64,000 bases of DNA from Aquimarina sp. RZ0. GTDB lineage: Bacteria; Bacteroidota; Bacteroidia; Flavobacteriales; Flavobacteriaceae. The stretch covers positions 124,001 to 188,000 of the forward strand of contig NZ_VTZU01000001.1 of NCBI RefSeq assembly GCF_008370685.1. The letters run 5' to 3'. Position numbers and translations under genes: made by a program. Shown one piece after another: positions 9,101 to 18,171 of the stretch. The stretch's first letter is position 1. The number at the start of each line of letters is the position of its first letter. Below the pieces are notes generated by a model that worked only from the letters and a program-made list of their open reading frames with translations, was not told the DNA's origin and did not search any database.

Positions 9101-10140
9101 TCAAGTTTTTGTTGTTTTAGATATTCCTCCAGTAGAATCGTAATAGAATATGCCTCCTCACCTGTAGAGCAGGCTATAGTCCATATTTTTATACTTTGCC
9201 CTTTTTCTTTTTTTGATACAATTGAAGGAATTACCTCTTTCTCCAGAATATCAAATGCTTTATGATCTCTAAAAAAATTGGTAACACCAATTAAGAACTC
9301 CTGAGATAAAAGAAATTTTTCTTTTGGATAGTTGTGAAGATAATCAATATAATTTTCTACCGTTTGACATTTTGTTATACTAATTCGCTTTGCTATTCTT
9401 CGGAGTAAAGTTGGTTTTTTATAATAGAAAAAATCATACCCCAAATGGGTCTTAATAATTTTTAATATTTGTTCTAAAGGTTCAGTATTGTCTTGATATC
9501 TTTCAGATTGGATAGGAAAAATGTATTGAGGATGAGATACAAAGTCGATTAGTTCCCCAGCGATCTCATTGGGGGTAAGTATATAATCAGCTAATCCCTG
9601 AGAAATAATACTTTTTGGCATTCCATCAAAGCATGAAGAATCTGGGTTTTGTACAAATACTGTGCCTCCTGCTTCTTTTATTGTTTTTGCTCCTTTGGTA
9701 CCATCTGTTCCTGTTCCTGATAAAATAACGGCTAATGCTTTTTCTTTCTGTTCTACAGCGAGTGAATTAAAAAAAAGATCAATAGGAAAATTTGTTTGTG
9801 TATCAGGCAGGCACTTAGTTAATCGAATTTTACCTTCTTTAATTTTAATATTTTTAACCCTAGGAATTACATACACACAATTAGGAGTGACTTCATCTTC
9901 ATCATCAGCTTCTTTTACAGGCATCGTAGTATGTCTGGACAAAAGTTCAACCAATAAGCTTTTATAATCCGAAGATAAATGTTGAATGATCACAAAAGCA
10001 AAGCCAGAATCTGATGGGCAGTGATCAAAGAATTCTTCCAGTGCTTTAAGACCACCCGCAGAACTTCCTATACCTACAATATAAAAGGTATTTTTTGAGT
10101 TTTCTACTTTCTTATTTCCCTTAAGTAAAGTTTTCTCCAT
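6127..10140 (-). CDS. CheB-CheR-PAS hybrid sensor histidine kinase
   Basis: This 1337-residue cytoplasmic fusion has the following order. A CheB methylesterase domain (about 18-205) has GIGSSAGG, IIQHLSSDY and SGTGTDGTKG carrying Ser, His and Asp; there is no receiver domain. A CheR methyltransferase domain (about 210-490) has ACSTGEEAYS and DLVSCRNMLIYM. A linker follows, then a coiled coil (about 655-725) of repeated xNEELxx heptads and three PAS-type segments (about 730-1090). A HisKA domain with phospho-His in FAYLASHDLKEPLRT and a HATPase domain (DNGIGI, GTGIGLANC) complete it. Chemotaxis-type chemistry is thus joined to a PAS kinase. No chemoreceptor gene is visible, so the methylation substrate is unknown. 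It is divergent from the paralogue at 10696. Confidence 0.9.
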   Translation of the reverse strand: MEKTLLKGNKKVENSKNTFYIVGIGSSAGGLKALEEFFDHCPSDSGFAFVIIQHLSSDYKSLLVELLSRHTTMPVKEADDEDEVTPNCVYVIPRVKNIKIKEGKIRLTKCLPDTQTNFPIDLFFNSLAVEQKEKALAVILSGTGTDGTKGAKTIKEAGGTVFVQNPDSSCFDGMPKSIISQGLADYILTPNEIAGELIDFVSHPQYIFPIQSERYQDNTEPLEQILKIIKTHLGYDFFYYKKPTLLRRIAKRISITKCQTVENYIDYLHNYPKEKFLLSQEFLIGVTNFFRDHKAFDILEKEVIPSIVSKKEKGQSIKIWTIACSTGEEAYSITILLEEYLKQQKLDINYKVFATDLDDRGIAIATKGIYNQNIESEVPPAILNNYFLKKENQYQIHPNIRKNIIFSKHDVLQNPPYSKMDLVSCRNMLIYMENNIQLKVLSNIHYALNHHGYLFLGSSENLGSLYKNFDEISSKWKIYKNIQSERIINIHKEDAWKIERNGTTRFQTAHSGSSLEDKIAKSINKILMDELLVVSICIDENFEIIHASGKLKKYIDYPDEGYSNNLLKMLPDELNIPISASVRKLSVNPDRTIEKEIKLIVDNTLKRLRLLVRSFNVISINSRSFLITIIEESDRKITQEEKVLIPKKHADDHQLQELKEALSETRENLQLTIEELETSNEETQATNEELLASNEELQSTNEELQSLNEELHAVNAELQEKNIQLIELNSDIENLMKNINIGTIFLDRDFKIRKFTPSINEHFQLRQEDIGRSISHFSGTLGGEDLIKYARQVIKTLQPYKKEVINTTDNYFLMQIFPYCSQEDGVKGVVINFIDIDDLKSAIKEKEKTNNFLSHLMDSNPAIIYIYDILSKKNIYVSANIWEQAGYTSIDIKRMKGSILEKIIYPDDLQNVYDHHEKLKHLKNNDVIQLEYRIVSNNAKKPIWLLSTDKVYERNQDGSVKTILGIAQTITQIKSLELQLKESEERYRLAVMGTGSCLWEWSNLLNDEAWWSPELYTLLGYSQKEMKPTFSGLLNLIHPAQIKAFKTGIETHIENSHFFEEEIQLKTKKEGYKWFTINGQVKFDHNKLAKKVVGTILNIDERKESERKMKELNIELERFAYLASHDLKEPLRTVTSFTRLFKEEYYKKFDDNALQYLDFIEKASSRMITLTNDLLVYSQLDDKSLNFQPLNINDLLLKITEDLQNTISEHCALIEIKKLPEVTCDAVQMRQLFQNLISNSLKYNNSKIPAIEIDCIEKPSFFEFFIKDNGIGILKKNHKKIFEVFKRLHSQTEYEGTGIGLANCKRIVDNHRGKIWVKSSEGKGATFFFTIPKIKTK

Positions 10141-10695
10141 ATGCTTATTATCAGATTAGAAAACATAAGGGGCCGAGTTTTTAAACTGTATTTTTGAGCA
10201 AGATAAATTTGGGTTTTTTAATAACTTTAACAAGTTGTATTCTAAAGGTAGAAAAAAAATAACAAGTATTTTAGGGAAAAATCCCTTTATTTTTGTTTTT
10301 ATTTGTAAGCCTTATTGATTAGGTGTTTTTACCGTAAACAAAGATATGTATATACTTTTTAACTTGTTTAAATGATATTTTGTCTTTTTTTTTGTTTTGT
10401 TTAATGAGATTTTACATACAATTTTAAAAAAATATTTTAACGTATTAATTCCCCGGTTTTAAATTTTATTTTTCCTTGTAAACCGATATAATAAATAAAA
10501 TTATTTAGTATTTTTAAGCTTGTATATGCAGTGAAGTGGTTTAAACCAGACTTCAATTAAAAAAATAAACACTTTACCCTCGTGTTTTTATTGTATTATA
10601 TTTTTTCTTATAACAGTACAATTGTCAAACTAAGTATAACGTATCTGTGATACCTTTTTTTAGGTCTGATTCAATTAATAAAAAGACACAAGATT
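10141..10695. other. Divergent intergenic region between two CheB-CheR genes
   Basis: This 555-base, very AT-rich gap separates the two divergent CheB-CheR genes and should contain both promoters. I see no small gene and no clear promoter or operator. A TTTAAACC block followed by AATTAAAAAAA at about 10540-10567 recurs at about 15494-15522, but it is too simple to call a repeat. Confidence 0.3.
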
Positions 10696-13440
10696 GTGAA
10701 AAACACGCTGACAAATAAAATTGATAAAAAGAAGCATGGAGATTTACAAAATGAACAATTTTTTATCATAGGAATTGGCGCTTCTGCTGGAGGATTAGAG
10801 GCATTGAAATTATTTTTTGATTATGTTCCTTCAGATTGTAAGCATTCATTTGTAATTGTGCAGCATTTATCTCCGGATTATAAAAGCTTAATGGTTGAGC
10901 TTTTGGCAAAAAATACGTCACTCCCAATTTTTGAAGTAAAAAATAATATGGTTGTAGCTCCTGGTAGTATTTACCTGATACCTGCAAGAAAAAATATGAA
11001 GTTCAAAAATGGGAGATTATCCTTAACAGATAAACCCCAAAGTCATCATCTTAACTTACCCATTGATATTTTTTTTCATTCTCTTGCAGAAGAATTGAAA
11101 GAACGTTCTATAGCAATAATTTTGTCTGGAACAGGAACTGATGGTTCTCGGGGAGTACACGCTGTAAAGGAAATGGGAGGAATGGTTATGGTGCAATCAC
11201 CAGCGACTGCAAAATTTGATGGAATGCCTAATAGCGCTATTGCAATAGGAGTAGTTGATTATATAGTACCCGTTGCGCAAATGCCGAAGGAGTTATTGGA
11301 TTATATAGCTACGCCTCACAGTATTGATACTGATGAATCTGTAAAAATGCTCTCGGATGAATACTCCTTGTCAAAAATCCTTAGTCGTATTAAGGAGCAT
11401 ACGAATTTAGATTTTTATGGATACAAACGCCCTACACTTATTAGAAGAATTGCAAGAAGGATGTATGCAACCCAACATAAAAACCTGAAAGAATACTATA
11501 ACTACATAAAAGAAAATGATGCAGAAGTGCAACTCCTTTATAGAGAATTTCTAATTGGGGTCACAAAATTCTTTAGAGATAATGACGCCTTTCAGATTCT
11601 GGAAAATAAGGTGCTTCCGGAATTAGTAGCAAAGAAAAAAACAGATCAGGAATTTAAGGTTTGGTGTATTGGTTGTAGTACAGGTGAAGAGGTATATTCA
11701 ATCGCAATTTTATTAGATGAAATTTTAGAAAGAAAAGGTAAAAAACTGAATGTAAGGATTTTTGGTACAGACATAGAGCCAGACAATTTAGAAAAAGCAT
11801 CAAAAGCAATATACTCAGGAAATATTACCAAAGATGTTAGTTTTGATAGATTACAAAAATATTTTATAAAAAAAGGAAATCAATATTATGTGAATCAAAA
11901 AATTCGTAATAAAGCAATTTTTTCTTGTCATGATGTCTTAAAAGACCCTACTATTAATAAACTGGATCTAGTGATATGTAGAAACATGCTCATATATATT
12001 AATACTGAAATGCAGCAAAAAGTACTTTCTAAAATACATTATGCACTTAATAAAGACAGTATCTTATTTTTAGGTTCTAGCGAAACTATTGGAGATGCTG
12101 GCAATTTGTTTAATACAATTGACAAAAAGTGGAAACTATATCGTACTAAAGAAATACCCTTTAGATCAGCTCGTGATTTTACGAGATACTCTGATATTCA
12201 TAAGCACGGTTTATTAGAAAGAAGCGCTTTTAAAGTTGTCGCCAGAAAGAAACCTCTGGAGAATAATCTATCAGAAATATTAAACGAAACATTACTGGAT
12301 CAATTTGGAGTTGCAGGTATTTATATAGATGAACATTATCATATTATGCATGCAGTTGGTGATTTTAAGAAATATATTGAGATTCCGGACGATCAATTCT
12401 CTTTGAATTTGTTAAAAATGCTGCCTGAAAACTTGTTTATTCCTACAAGTACAGCGATAAGAAAAGTAATCAAACAAAATGAAAAAGTAATATATGAAGG
12501 AGTAAAGTGGCGTACCAAGAATACTATCAGAACCATTAATATTTTGGTAAATCCTTTTGAGTTAAACACTACAAGACTCAACTGTTTTCTAGTTGTATTT
12601 ATTGAAGAAAAAGTAGAGAAAGAAACAGCTACTATTATAAAAAATACACTTGATAACCCAAAGACAGCCAAGCTTCTTGTAGCAATTGAAGAAGAACTAA
12701 AATTGACTAAAGAGAGTCTGCAAACTACGATTGAAGAAGTAGAGACAAGCAATGAAGAGTTACAAACAACCAATGAGGAATTGTTATCCTCAAACGAAGA
12801 GTTGCAAAGTACAAATGAAGAATTACAGAGTGTTAATGAAGAATTACATACGGTAAATGCAGAACATCAGAATAAAATTGGAGAACTCTTAAAACTGAAT
12901 AATGATATAGAAAACCTGATACAAAGTACTCATATACCAACCATTTTTCTGGATTCTGATCTTAATATTAGAAAATTCACCCCTAATATTACAGAACAGT
13001 TTAACCTTTTGGATACCGATATAGGAAGACCCATATCACATTTTACATCAAAATTTGGAGAAGAAGATTCTTCCAACTTTCTACAAATTATAGATCGTGT
13101 ACTTGGATCAAATAAGCCAGAACAAAAAGAGATCCAAATCAGTGAAGGAAAATGGTATTTACAAAGGATATTCCCTTTTATAGACCATAGTAGCCATAAT
13201 AATAGTGGAGGAGTTGTGATTACTTTTGTAGATATTAATGCTATAAAAATAGGACAGGAAAAAATGCGTCTCAAAACTCAGGAACTAGAAAGTTCTAACG
13301 ATAAATTATCCAGATTTAATAAAGCAGCTGTAGGAAGAGAAGAACGCATGATAGAATTAAAAAAAATAATCAATGAACAGTGTGAACAGTTAAATAGAGA
13401 ACCTCTGTTTGACCTGAACTTTACTAAAAACGAATTATGA
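10696..13440 (+). CDS. CheB-CheR-PAS fusion protein without a kinase domain
   Basis: This 914-residue paralogue of the gene at 6127-10140 lacks the HisKA/HATPase end. The CheB domain (about 20-205) has [22 protein letters not shown] and [11 protein letters not shown]. The CheR domain (about 210-490) has [10 protein letters not shown] and [13 protein letters not shown] linker, then a coiled coil of NEELxxx heptads (about 680-750) and a PAS-like domain (about 760-870) follow, with a helical tail. The start is GTG at 10696; no nearby in-frame ATG keeps the CheB strand ([13 protein letters not shown]) as completely. It may signal through the receiver-kinase hybrid encoded next (13680), but this is inferred from position only. 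Confidence 0.9.
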   Translation: MKNTLTNKIDKKKHGDLQNEQFFIIGIGASAGGLEALKLFFDYVPSDCKHSFVIVQHLSPDYKSLMVELLAKNTSLPIFEVKNNMVVAPGSIYLIPARKNMKFKNGRLSLTDKPQSHHLNLPIDIFFHSLAEELKERSIAIILSGTGTDGSRGVHAVKEMGGMVMVQSPATAKFDGMPNSAIAIGVVDYIVPVAQMPKELLDYIATPHSIDTDESVKMLSDEYSLSKILSRIKEHTNLDFYGYKRPTLIRRIARRMYATQHKNLKEYYNYIKENDAEVQLLYREFLIGVTKFFRDNDAFQILENKVLPELVAKKKTDQEFKVWCIGCSTGEEVYSIAILLDEILERKGKKLNVRIFGTDIEPDNLEKASKAIYSGNITKDVSFDRLQKYFIKKGNQYYVNQKIRNKAIFSCHDVLKDPTINKLDLVICRNMLIYINTEMQQKVLSKIHYALNKDSILFLGSSETIGDAGNLFNTIDKKWKLYRTKEIPFRSARDFTRYSDIHKHGLLERSAFKVVARKKPLENNLSEILNETLLDQFGVAGIYIDEHYHIMHAVGDFKKYIEIPDDQFSLNLLKMLPENLFIPTSTAIRKVIKQNEKVIYEGVKWRTKNTIRTINILVNPFELNTTRLNCFLVVFIEEKVEKETATIIKNTLDNPKTAKLLVAIEEELKLTKESLQTTIEEVETSNEELQTTNEELLSSNEELQSTNEELQSVNEELHTVNAEHQNKIGELLKLNNDIENLIQSTHIPTIFLDSDLNIRKFTPNITEQFNLLDTDIGRPISHFTSKFGEEDSSNFLQIIDRVLGSNKPEQKEIQISEGKWYLQRIFPFIDHSSHNNSGGVVITFVDINAIKIGQEKMRLKTQELESSNDKLSRFNKAAVGREERMIELKKIINEQCEQLNREPLFDLNFTKNEL

Positions 13441-13679
13441 TAATTCTATGATGTACTAATGAGTACAACTATAAGTTTGCAGGCTTGACAGAAATGATTG
13501 AAGGTCGAATATAAAAGTATGCAGAATTCCTCATTTGGTAACAATTGAGAGAAATTGTGATGTTTGAATAGTAATATTATTCTCAGAAGGATTGCATAAA
13601 GAATTGCAATGCTTTTATTGAAATAATCACTTGAGAATCATTGATAAAAAGATAACGATTTATAGAAAAAATATAAATT

Positions 13680-14897
13680 ATGGAGGAAGTAGATAAAGAA
13701 AACCTTCCAAAAATATTAATTATAGATAGTGATGATGAGCATTTAGAATCACTAAAAAAAATACTATCAAAACTAAAGGTATCTATTTATGAAATAAACT
13801 CTGGGGATAAAGCATTTTCATTATTATTAAGACATGAATTCATACTTATTTTATTGGATGTAAAAATGCTTGGGATGGATGCACAGGAAATAGCACAGTT
13901 AATACTTGATAATAAAAAAAATAACCATATTCCTGTTATTTGTATGACGACAAATAATAAAGATGAATCTCAAATCAATCAAGGATATAATTTAAGCGCT
14001 ATTGATTGCTTGTCCAAACCAATTAATAAAGATATTCTTTTAAGTAAGGTAGAAATCTTTTTACATTGTTTTAATAAAGAGAAAAAGGGAGAAAAAGAAA
14101 AAATACAAGAAGAGTTAGTGAATCAATTAGAAGAAAAAAACAGAGAATTACAAAAATCACAATTAGCAGCATTAAATATGATGGAAGATGCTAATGAAGC
14201 AAGAGCTGCATTGGTAAAACTTCAGGCAAAAGAGCTGGAGCAATTTGCTTATACTGCAACTCATGATCTAAAAACGCCTATTAATAATATAGAAAGCTAC
14301 TTAACCTTCCTGAAAAAAGATACTACGATAAACTCAGAAAAATCACTAATAGCTATAGAATGGATAGACAAGTCTGTAGATCATTGTAAAAAATTAATAC
14401 AAAATCTGGTGACTGTTGTAAAAATTAAGGAAGAATCAAGTTTTGATATTTCCAGTATTGATGTGGGAAGTATATTAAAAACGGTATTGGGTCTTCTTCA
14501 ATCAGAAATCAAACAAAGCAAAGCACGTATCAATGTAGATTTTAAAAGATGTCCTAAGATACGATATTCAGTTCCACATTTAGAGAGCTTATTGCTTAAC
14601 TTATTGAGTAACGCTATTAAATACAGATCTTCTAACAGAGCATTAGAAATTAATATTTCTACGGTTAATGAGGATGGGTATAGTCTTCTCTCTGTTCAGG
14701 ATAATGGTATTGGAATAAATGTAAATAGGGATAGAGAAAAGGTTTTTGGACTTTTTAAACGTGCCCACAAAGATACAGACGGAACTGGAATGGGGATCTA
14801 TATAGTTAATGAAACATTAAAAAAGTTTGGAGGAAAAATAGAATTGAAAAGTGAAGTAGATAAGGGAGCTACTTTCATGGTTTATTTCAAACATTAA
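13680..14897 (+). CDS. Hybrid receiver-histidine kinase
   Basis: This 405-residue soluble protein begins with a receiver domain (about 10-128) with IDSDDE, phospho-acceptor Asp60 (LILLDVKM) and the Lys in LSKPI. A coiled-coil linker (about 135-190) follows. The HisKA domain has His195 in FAYTATHDLKTPINN, and the HATPase domain has NLLSNAIKY, VQDNGIGI and TGMGIYIV. The order receiver then kinase is typical of kinases fed by another kinase or by chemotaxis-type proteins. It lies between the CheB-CheR-PAS gene and a lone receiver gene on the same strand, and the three probably form one pathway. The 240-base gap upstream argues for a separate promoter. Confidence 0.92.
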   Translation: MEEVDKENLPKILIIDSDDEHLESLKKILSKLKVSIYEINSGDKAFSLLLRHEFILILLDVKMLGMDAQEIAQLILDNKKNNHIPVICMTTNNKDESQINQGYNLSAIDCLSKPINKDILLSKVEIFLHCFNKEKKGEKEKIQEELVNQLEEKNRELQKSQLAALNMMEDANEARAALVKLQAKELEQFAYTATHDLKTPINNIESYLTFLKKDTTINSEKSLIAIEWIDKSVDHCKKLIQNLVTVVKIKEESSFDISSIDVGSILKTVLGLLQSEIKQSKARINVDFKRCPKIRYSVPHLESLLLNLLSNAIKYRSSNRALEINISTVNEDGYSLLSVQDNGIGINVNRDREKVFGLFKRAHKDTDGTGMGIYIVNETLKKFGGKIELKSEVDKGATFMVYFKH

Positions 14898-14972
14898 AAT
14901 ATTGATCTCAGAAAATGCTTGATGGTTTTACTACAGAGGAGCAAGTTTTACTAACGATTAAAGGAATAATAC

Positions 14973-15389
14973 ATGAAAAAATTAAATCAAATATTATTGA
15001 TTGATGACAATAAAGCAACTAGTTACTTCAATAGGATTATTATAGAAGAAATGAGTATTTGCGAGAAAGTGAATATATCTTGTGATGGTGAAGAAGGGAT
15101 AGAATATATAACAAGCAAAGAAGACTCGTTCAAACAAGAATTAATATACCCTTGTCCAGATCTTATATTGTTAGATATTAATATGCATGGGATGAATGGG
15201 TTTGATTTTCTGCAAGCTTATCAAAACCTTGAACCAGAACAAAGAGGAGATAGTGTTATTATAGTGCTTACATCTTCTCAGTTAGAAAAAGAAAAAAAGA
15301 AAATTGCATCCTATAAAGATGTAAAAGAATTTGTAAATAAACCACTTACAGAAGAAGTTCTTCTCGCACTTATCAAAAAATATTTTTAA
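14973..15389 (+). CDS. Single-domain response regulator (receiver only)
   Basis: This 138-residue receiver has IDDNKAT near the N-terminus, phospho-acceptor Asp68 (LILLDINMHGMNG), the LTSS switch and the Lys in FVNKPL. It has no output domain. It is closely similar in layout to the regulator at 5702-6130, which suggests a duplicated kinase-regulator cassette in mirror image around 10.4 kb. It follows the hybrid kinase by 75 bases and is probably its phosphotransfer partner. Confidence 0.92.
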   Translation: MKKLNQILLIDDNKATSYFNRIIIEEMSICEKVNISCDGEEGIEYITSKEDSFKQELIYPCPDLILLDINMHGMNGFDFLQAYQNLEPEQRGDSVIIVLTSSQLEKEKKKIASYKDVKEFVNKPLTEEVLLALIKKYF

Positions 15390-16216
15390 GATTTTTCTAA
15401 CGGTTTTTTTAAGCTTCAAAAATTAGGTCAATAGTAACCAGAACTACAGTTTTTTTATGATGAAGAAGATATTTTTATGGCGAATTGAAAAAAGTTTAAA
15501 CCACTTTAATTAAAAAAACAGTTGAATTTTACAATACACTATTATTGATTGAAAAGTCAATATTTCATAACGAATTACAACGAAATTGTCTGAATTATTA
15601 ATAATTGATCTCAACTTTTCAAGAATGTCAAATAGTTGATTTTAGGATGAGTTCTATTAGTAATATTGAACAATAAGATGGTTATTGATTATAGAAAACA
15701 AATTAACATGATGATATCTAAAAATGATATCAAAACACAGGTTTTAAATTCTATTAGGTTACAAGAATTCATTTTGATTAAGATTTAAATGCTCCGAGGC
15801 TTGCCTCGAGGTAGTTTATACGATTTATAACTAAAAATTTCGCATATTCATCGTTTTTTTTTCCTTTCTACTTCGTTTAAAAAATAAACCGTAGCTATAG
15901 CTATGCTTGATTTTTTTGCCTTGCATAAAGAAAAAATAATTCAATGAATTTATACGAATTTTTTAATCACAAATCGTATTACTCTTTTTTAGAACAACAA
16001 AGTAGGGTAAAGGACTATTTTTAACTATTTGATTTTGGAGCGTATAATTAGAGAATACAAAATGATCTTAACTTTTGAAACACTAGAATGATGTAGATTA
16101 AAAAACCATCATTTTATGAATAAATAAACTATTCTTAAATCTGTTAAAATCTCCTTAAAAAGACATAGGTCACAATTCCATTTTTTTATCTTCAGCAGCA
16201 AACTAAACGTACTCCA
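15390..16216. other. Long intergenic region with repeat element
   Basis: This 827-base gap holds one 162-bp family 1 element (15818-15979), preceded by a short GC-richer palindromic stretch (CCGAGG...CCTCGAGG, about 15793-15812). The remainder is AT-rich and has no convincing gene. A terminator for the response regulator is not evident. Confidence 0.4.
15818..15979 (-). repeat. 162-bp intergenic element, family 1, copy 1 (inverted orientation)
   Basis: This element is the reverse complement of the ones at 46048-46209 and 56380-56541, with only a few base differences. It begins ATACGATTTATAACTAAAAA and ends AAATCGTAT, so its ends form imperfect terminal inverted repeats of about 23 bases. It carries no transposase and resembles a MITE. 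TA dinucleotides sit at both edges, but they may belong to the repeat. Confidence 0.85.
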
Positions 16217-18118
16217 ATGAAATACCCAACCTTTTTTAAATTATTTCTCTTTTCTGCCGTACTTCTTTTTCTGTCTTGTACGAAGACCACAAATACGGAT
16301 ACTAAAACAAAACTGCAAGAAAAAATAAAAAAAGAAGAAGTTAAAGATAAATACGATGTAAAAGAAAATTATACAAAGAAAGAAGTAGATATCGTGATGC
16401 GTGATGGAACTAAACTTCATACAACGATTTATTCGCCAAAAGATACAAGTAAAAAATACCCTATCTTGATGCAAAGAACCCCCTATAGCTCCAAACCCTA
16501 TGGTGAAGGACAGTTTAGAACTAAGATCGGCCCTAATAGTTTTTTGATGAAAGAAGGAAATATTATCGTTTATCAGGATGTTAGAGGGCGATGGATGAGT
16601 GAAGGGGTGTATGATAATATGCGGCCTTATATACCCAACAAAAAGGGAAAAGAATTTGACGAAGCAAGTGATACCTATGATACTATAGAATGGTTGACAA
16701 AAAATGTAGATAATACTAATGGAAAAGTAGGTATATGGGGGATTTCTTACCCTGGTTTTTATGCCACATATTCATTATTAGATGCACATCCCGCACTAAA
16801 AGCGGTTTCTCCCCAAGCCTGTATTGGAGACTTTTTCTTTGATGATTTTCATCATAATGGAGCTTATCTTCTAAGTTATTGGAGAGTAACAGCACTTTTT
16901 GGGCATGAAAAAACAGAACCAACCTCAGAGGCCTGGTATAAATTTGCAGATTTGCCAACTAAAGATCAATATCAATTCTTTCTGGATGCTGGTCCTCTAA
17001 GTAATCTGGATACATATTATAAAAAAGATAATGTATTCTGGACACAACTAAAAGAACATCCTAATTATGATGATTTTTGGAAAAAAAGGGGTATTATTCA
17101 ACATTTAAAAGATATTAAACCTGCGGTTATGGTTGTAGGTGGTCTATTTGATGCAGAAGATTTATATGGTCCTTTTGAGACATATGAAAAAATCGAAAAC
17201 AACAGTAAAAACTATAATATTATGGTTTTTGGCCCCTGGAGTCATGGGGATTGGGCTAGAGATAAAAAGCGTCAGGCTATAGGAAATGTATATTTTGGAG
17301 ATGATATATCACATAATTTTCAGAAGAACGTAGAAGCTAAATTTTTCAACCATTTTCTAAAAGGAGAAGGAGATGAAAATACTGATCTTTCTGAAATTCA
17401 GATCTTTGACACAGGAAAGAAAGAATGGAATTCATATGACAGTTGGCCACCCAAAAATATAGAAAAGAAAACATTTTATTTATCAGAGAATGCTTTGACA
17501 GATACTCCGGGAACCAGAGCTTTAGCGTTTGTAAGCGATCCCAAAAAACCTGTACCATACTCCGAAGATATCAAAATGGTTTTTACGCCCAGAAAATATA
17601 TGACAGATGACCAGCGGTTTGCTGCGCGAAGAACGGATGTACTGGTCTATGAAACCCCCGTGCTTACCAATAATATGACCCTTTCTGGTGAAATTTTGGC
17701 TACCCTAAAAGTGGCAACTACAGGAACAGATGCCGACTGGATAGTAAAGCTTATTGATGTCTATCCACCCGATACAGAAGATATAAAAGAGACCCAAGAA
17801 TACTTAAAAATGTCTAATTACCATATGATGGTTAGGAGTGAAGTATTAAGAGGGAGGTTTAGAAATGATTTTAGCAAACCAGAAGCATTTATAGCCAATC
17901 AAAAGACAGAAGTATCGATAAAACTACAAGATGTTCATCATACATTTTTAAAAGGTCATAAGATTCAGATTCAGGTACAAAGTACTTGGTTTCCTCTTAT
18001 AGATCTTAATCCTCAGACGTTTGTCCCTAACATATTCAAAGCAAAGGCAGAAGATTTTAAGAAACAAACGCATACCGTATTTCCTGATTCAGCTATAGAA
18101 GTTTCTGTTCTAAAATAA
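16217..18118 (+). CDS. CocE/NonD family (S15-type) hydrolase, lipoprotein
   Basis: This 633-residue protein has a lipoprotein signal peptide with lipobox LFLSC (Cys21). The alpha/beta-hydrolase domain shows the nucleophile motif GISYPG (Ser177), DAEDLYGP as the likely acid site and GPWSHGDW as the likely His site, all as in the X-Pro dipeptidyl-peptidase/cocaine-esterase family. The C-terminal third is the jelly-roll beta domain of this family. Members hydrolyse acyl esters or N-terminal dipeptides; the real substrate is unknown. It probably sits in the periplasm or at the outer membrane. The next gene, also a lipoprotein hydrolase, follows after 53 bases. Confidence 0.88.
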   Translation: MKYPTFFKLFLFSAVLLFLSCTKTTNTDTKTKLQEKIKKEEVKDKYDVKENYTKKEVDIVMRDGTKLHTTIYSPKDTSKKYPILMQRTPYSSKPYGEGQFRTKIGPNSFLMKEGNIIVYQDVRGRWMSEGVYDNMRPYIPNKKGKEFDEASDTYDTIEWLTKNVDNTNGKVGIWGISYPGFYATYSLLDAHPALKAVSPQACIGDFFFDDFHHNGAYLLSYWRVTALFGHEKTEPTSEAWYKFADLPTKDQYQFFLDAGPLSNLDTYYKKDNVFWTQLKEHPNYDDFWKKRGIIQHLKDIKPAVMVVGGLFDAEDLYGPFETYEKIENNSKNYNIMVFGPWSHGDWARDKKRQAIGNVYFGDDISHNFQKNVEAKFFNHFLKGEGDENTDLSEIQIFDTGKKEWNSYDSWPPKNIEKKTFYLSENALTDTPGTRALAFVSDPKKPVPYSEDIKMVFTPRKYMTDDQRFAARRTDVLVYETPVLTNNMTLSGEILATLKVATTGTDADWIVKLIDVYPPDTEDIKETQEYLKMSNYHMMVRSEVLRGRFRNDFSKPEAFIANQKTEVSIKLQDVHHTFLKGHKIQIQVQSTWFPLIDLNPQTFVPNIFKAKAEDFKKQTHTVFPDSAIEVSVLK

Positions 18119-18171
18119 TATGGGATTCACCATCAATTAATTAACTTTTTTAACCTTATTAGCCAGAAAAA

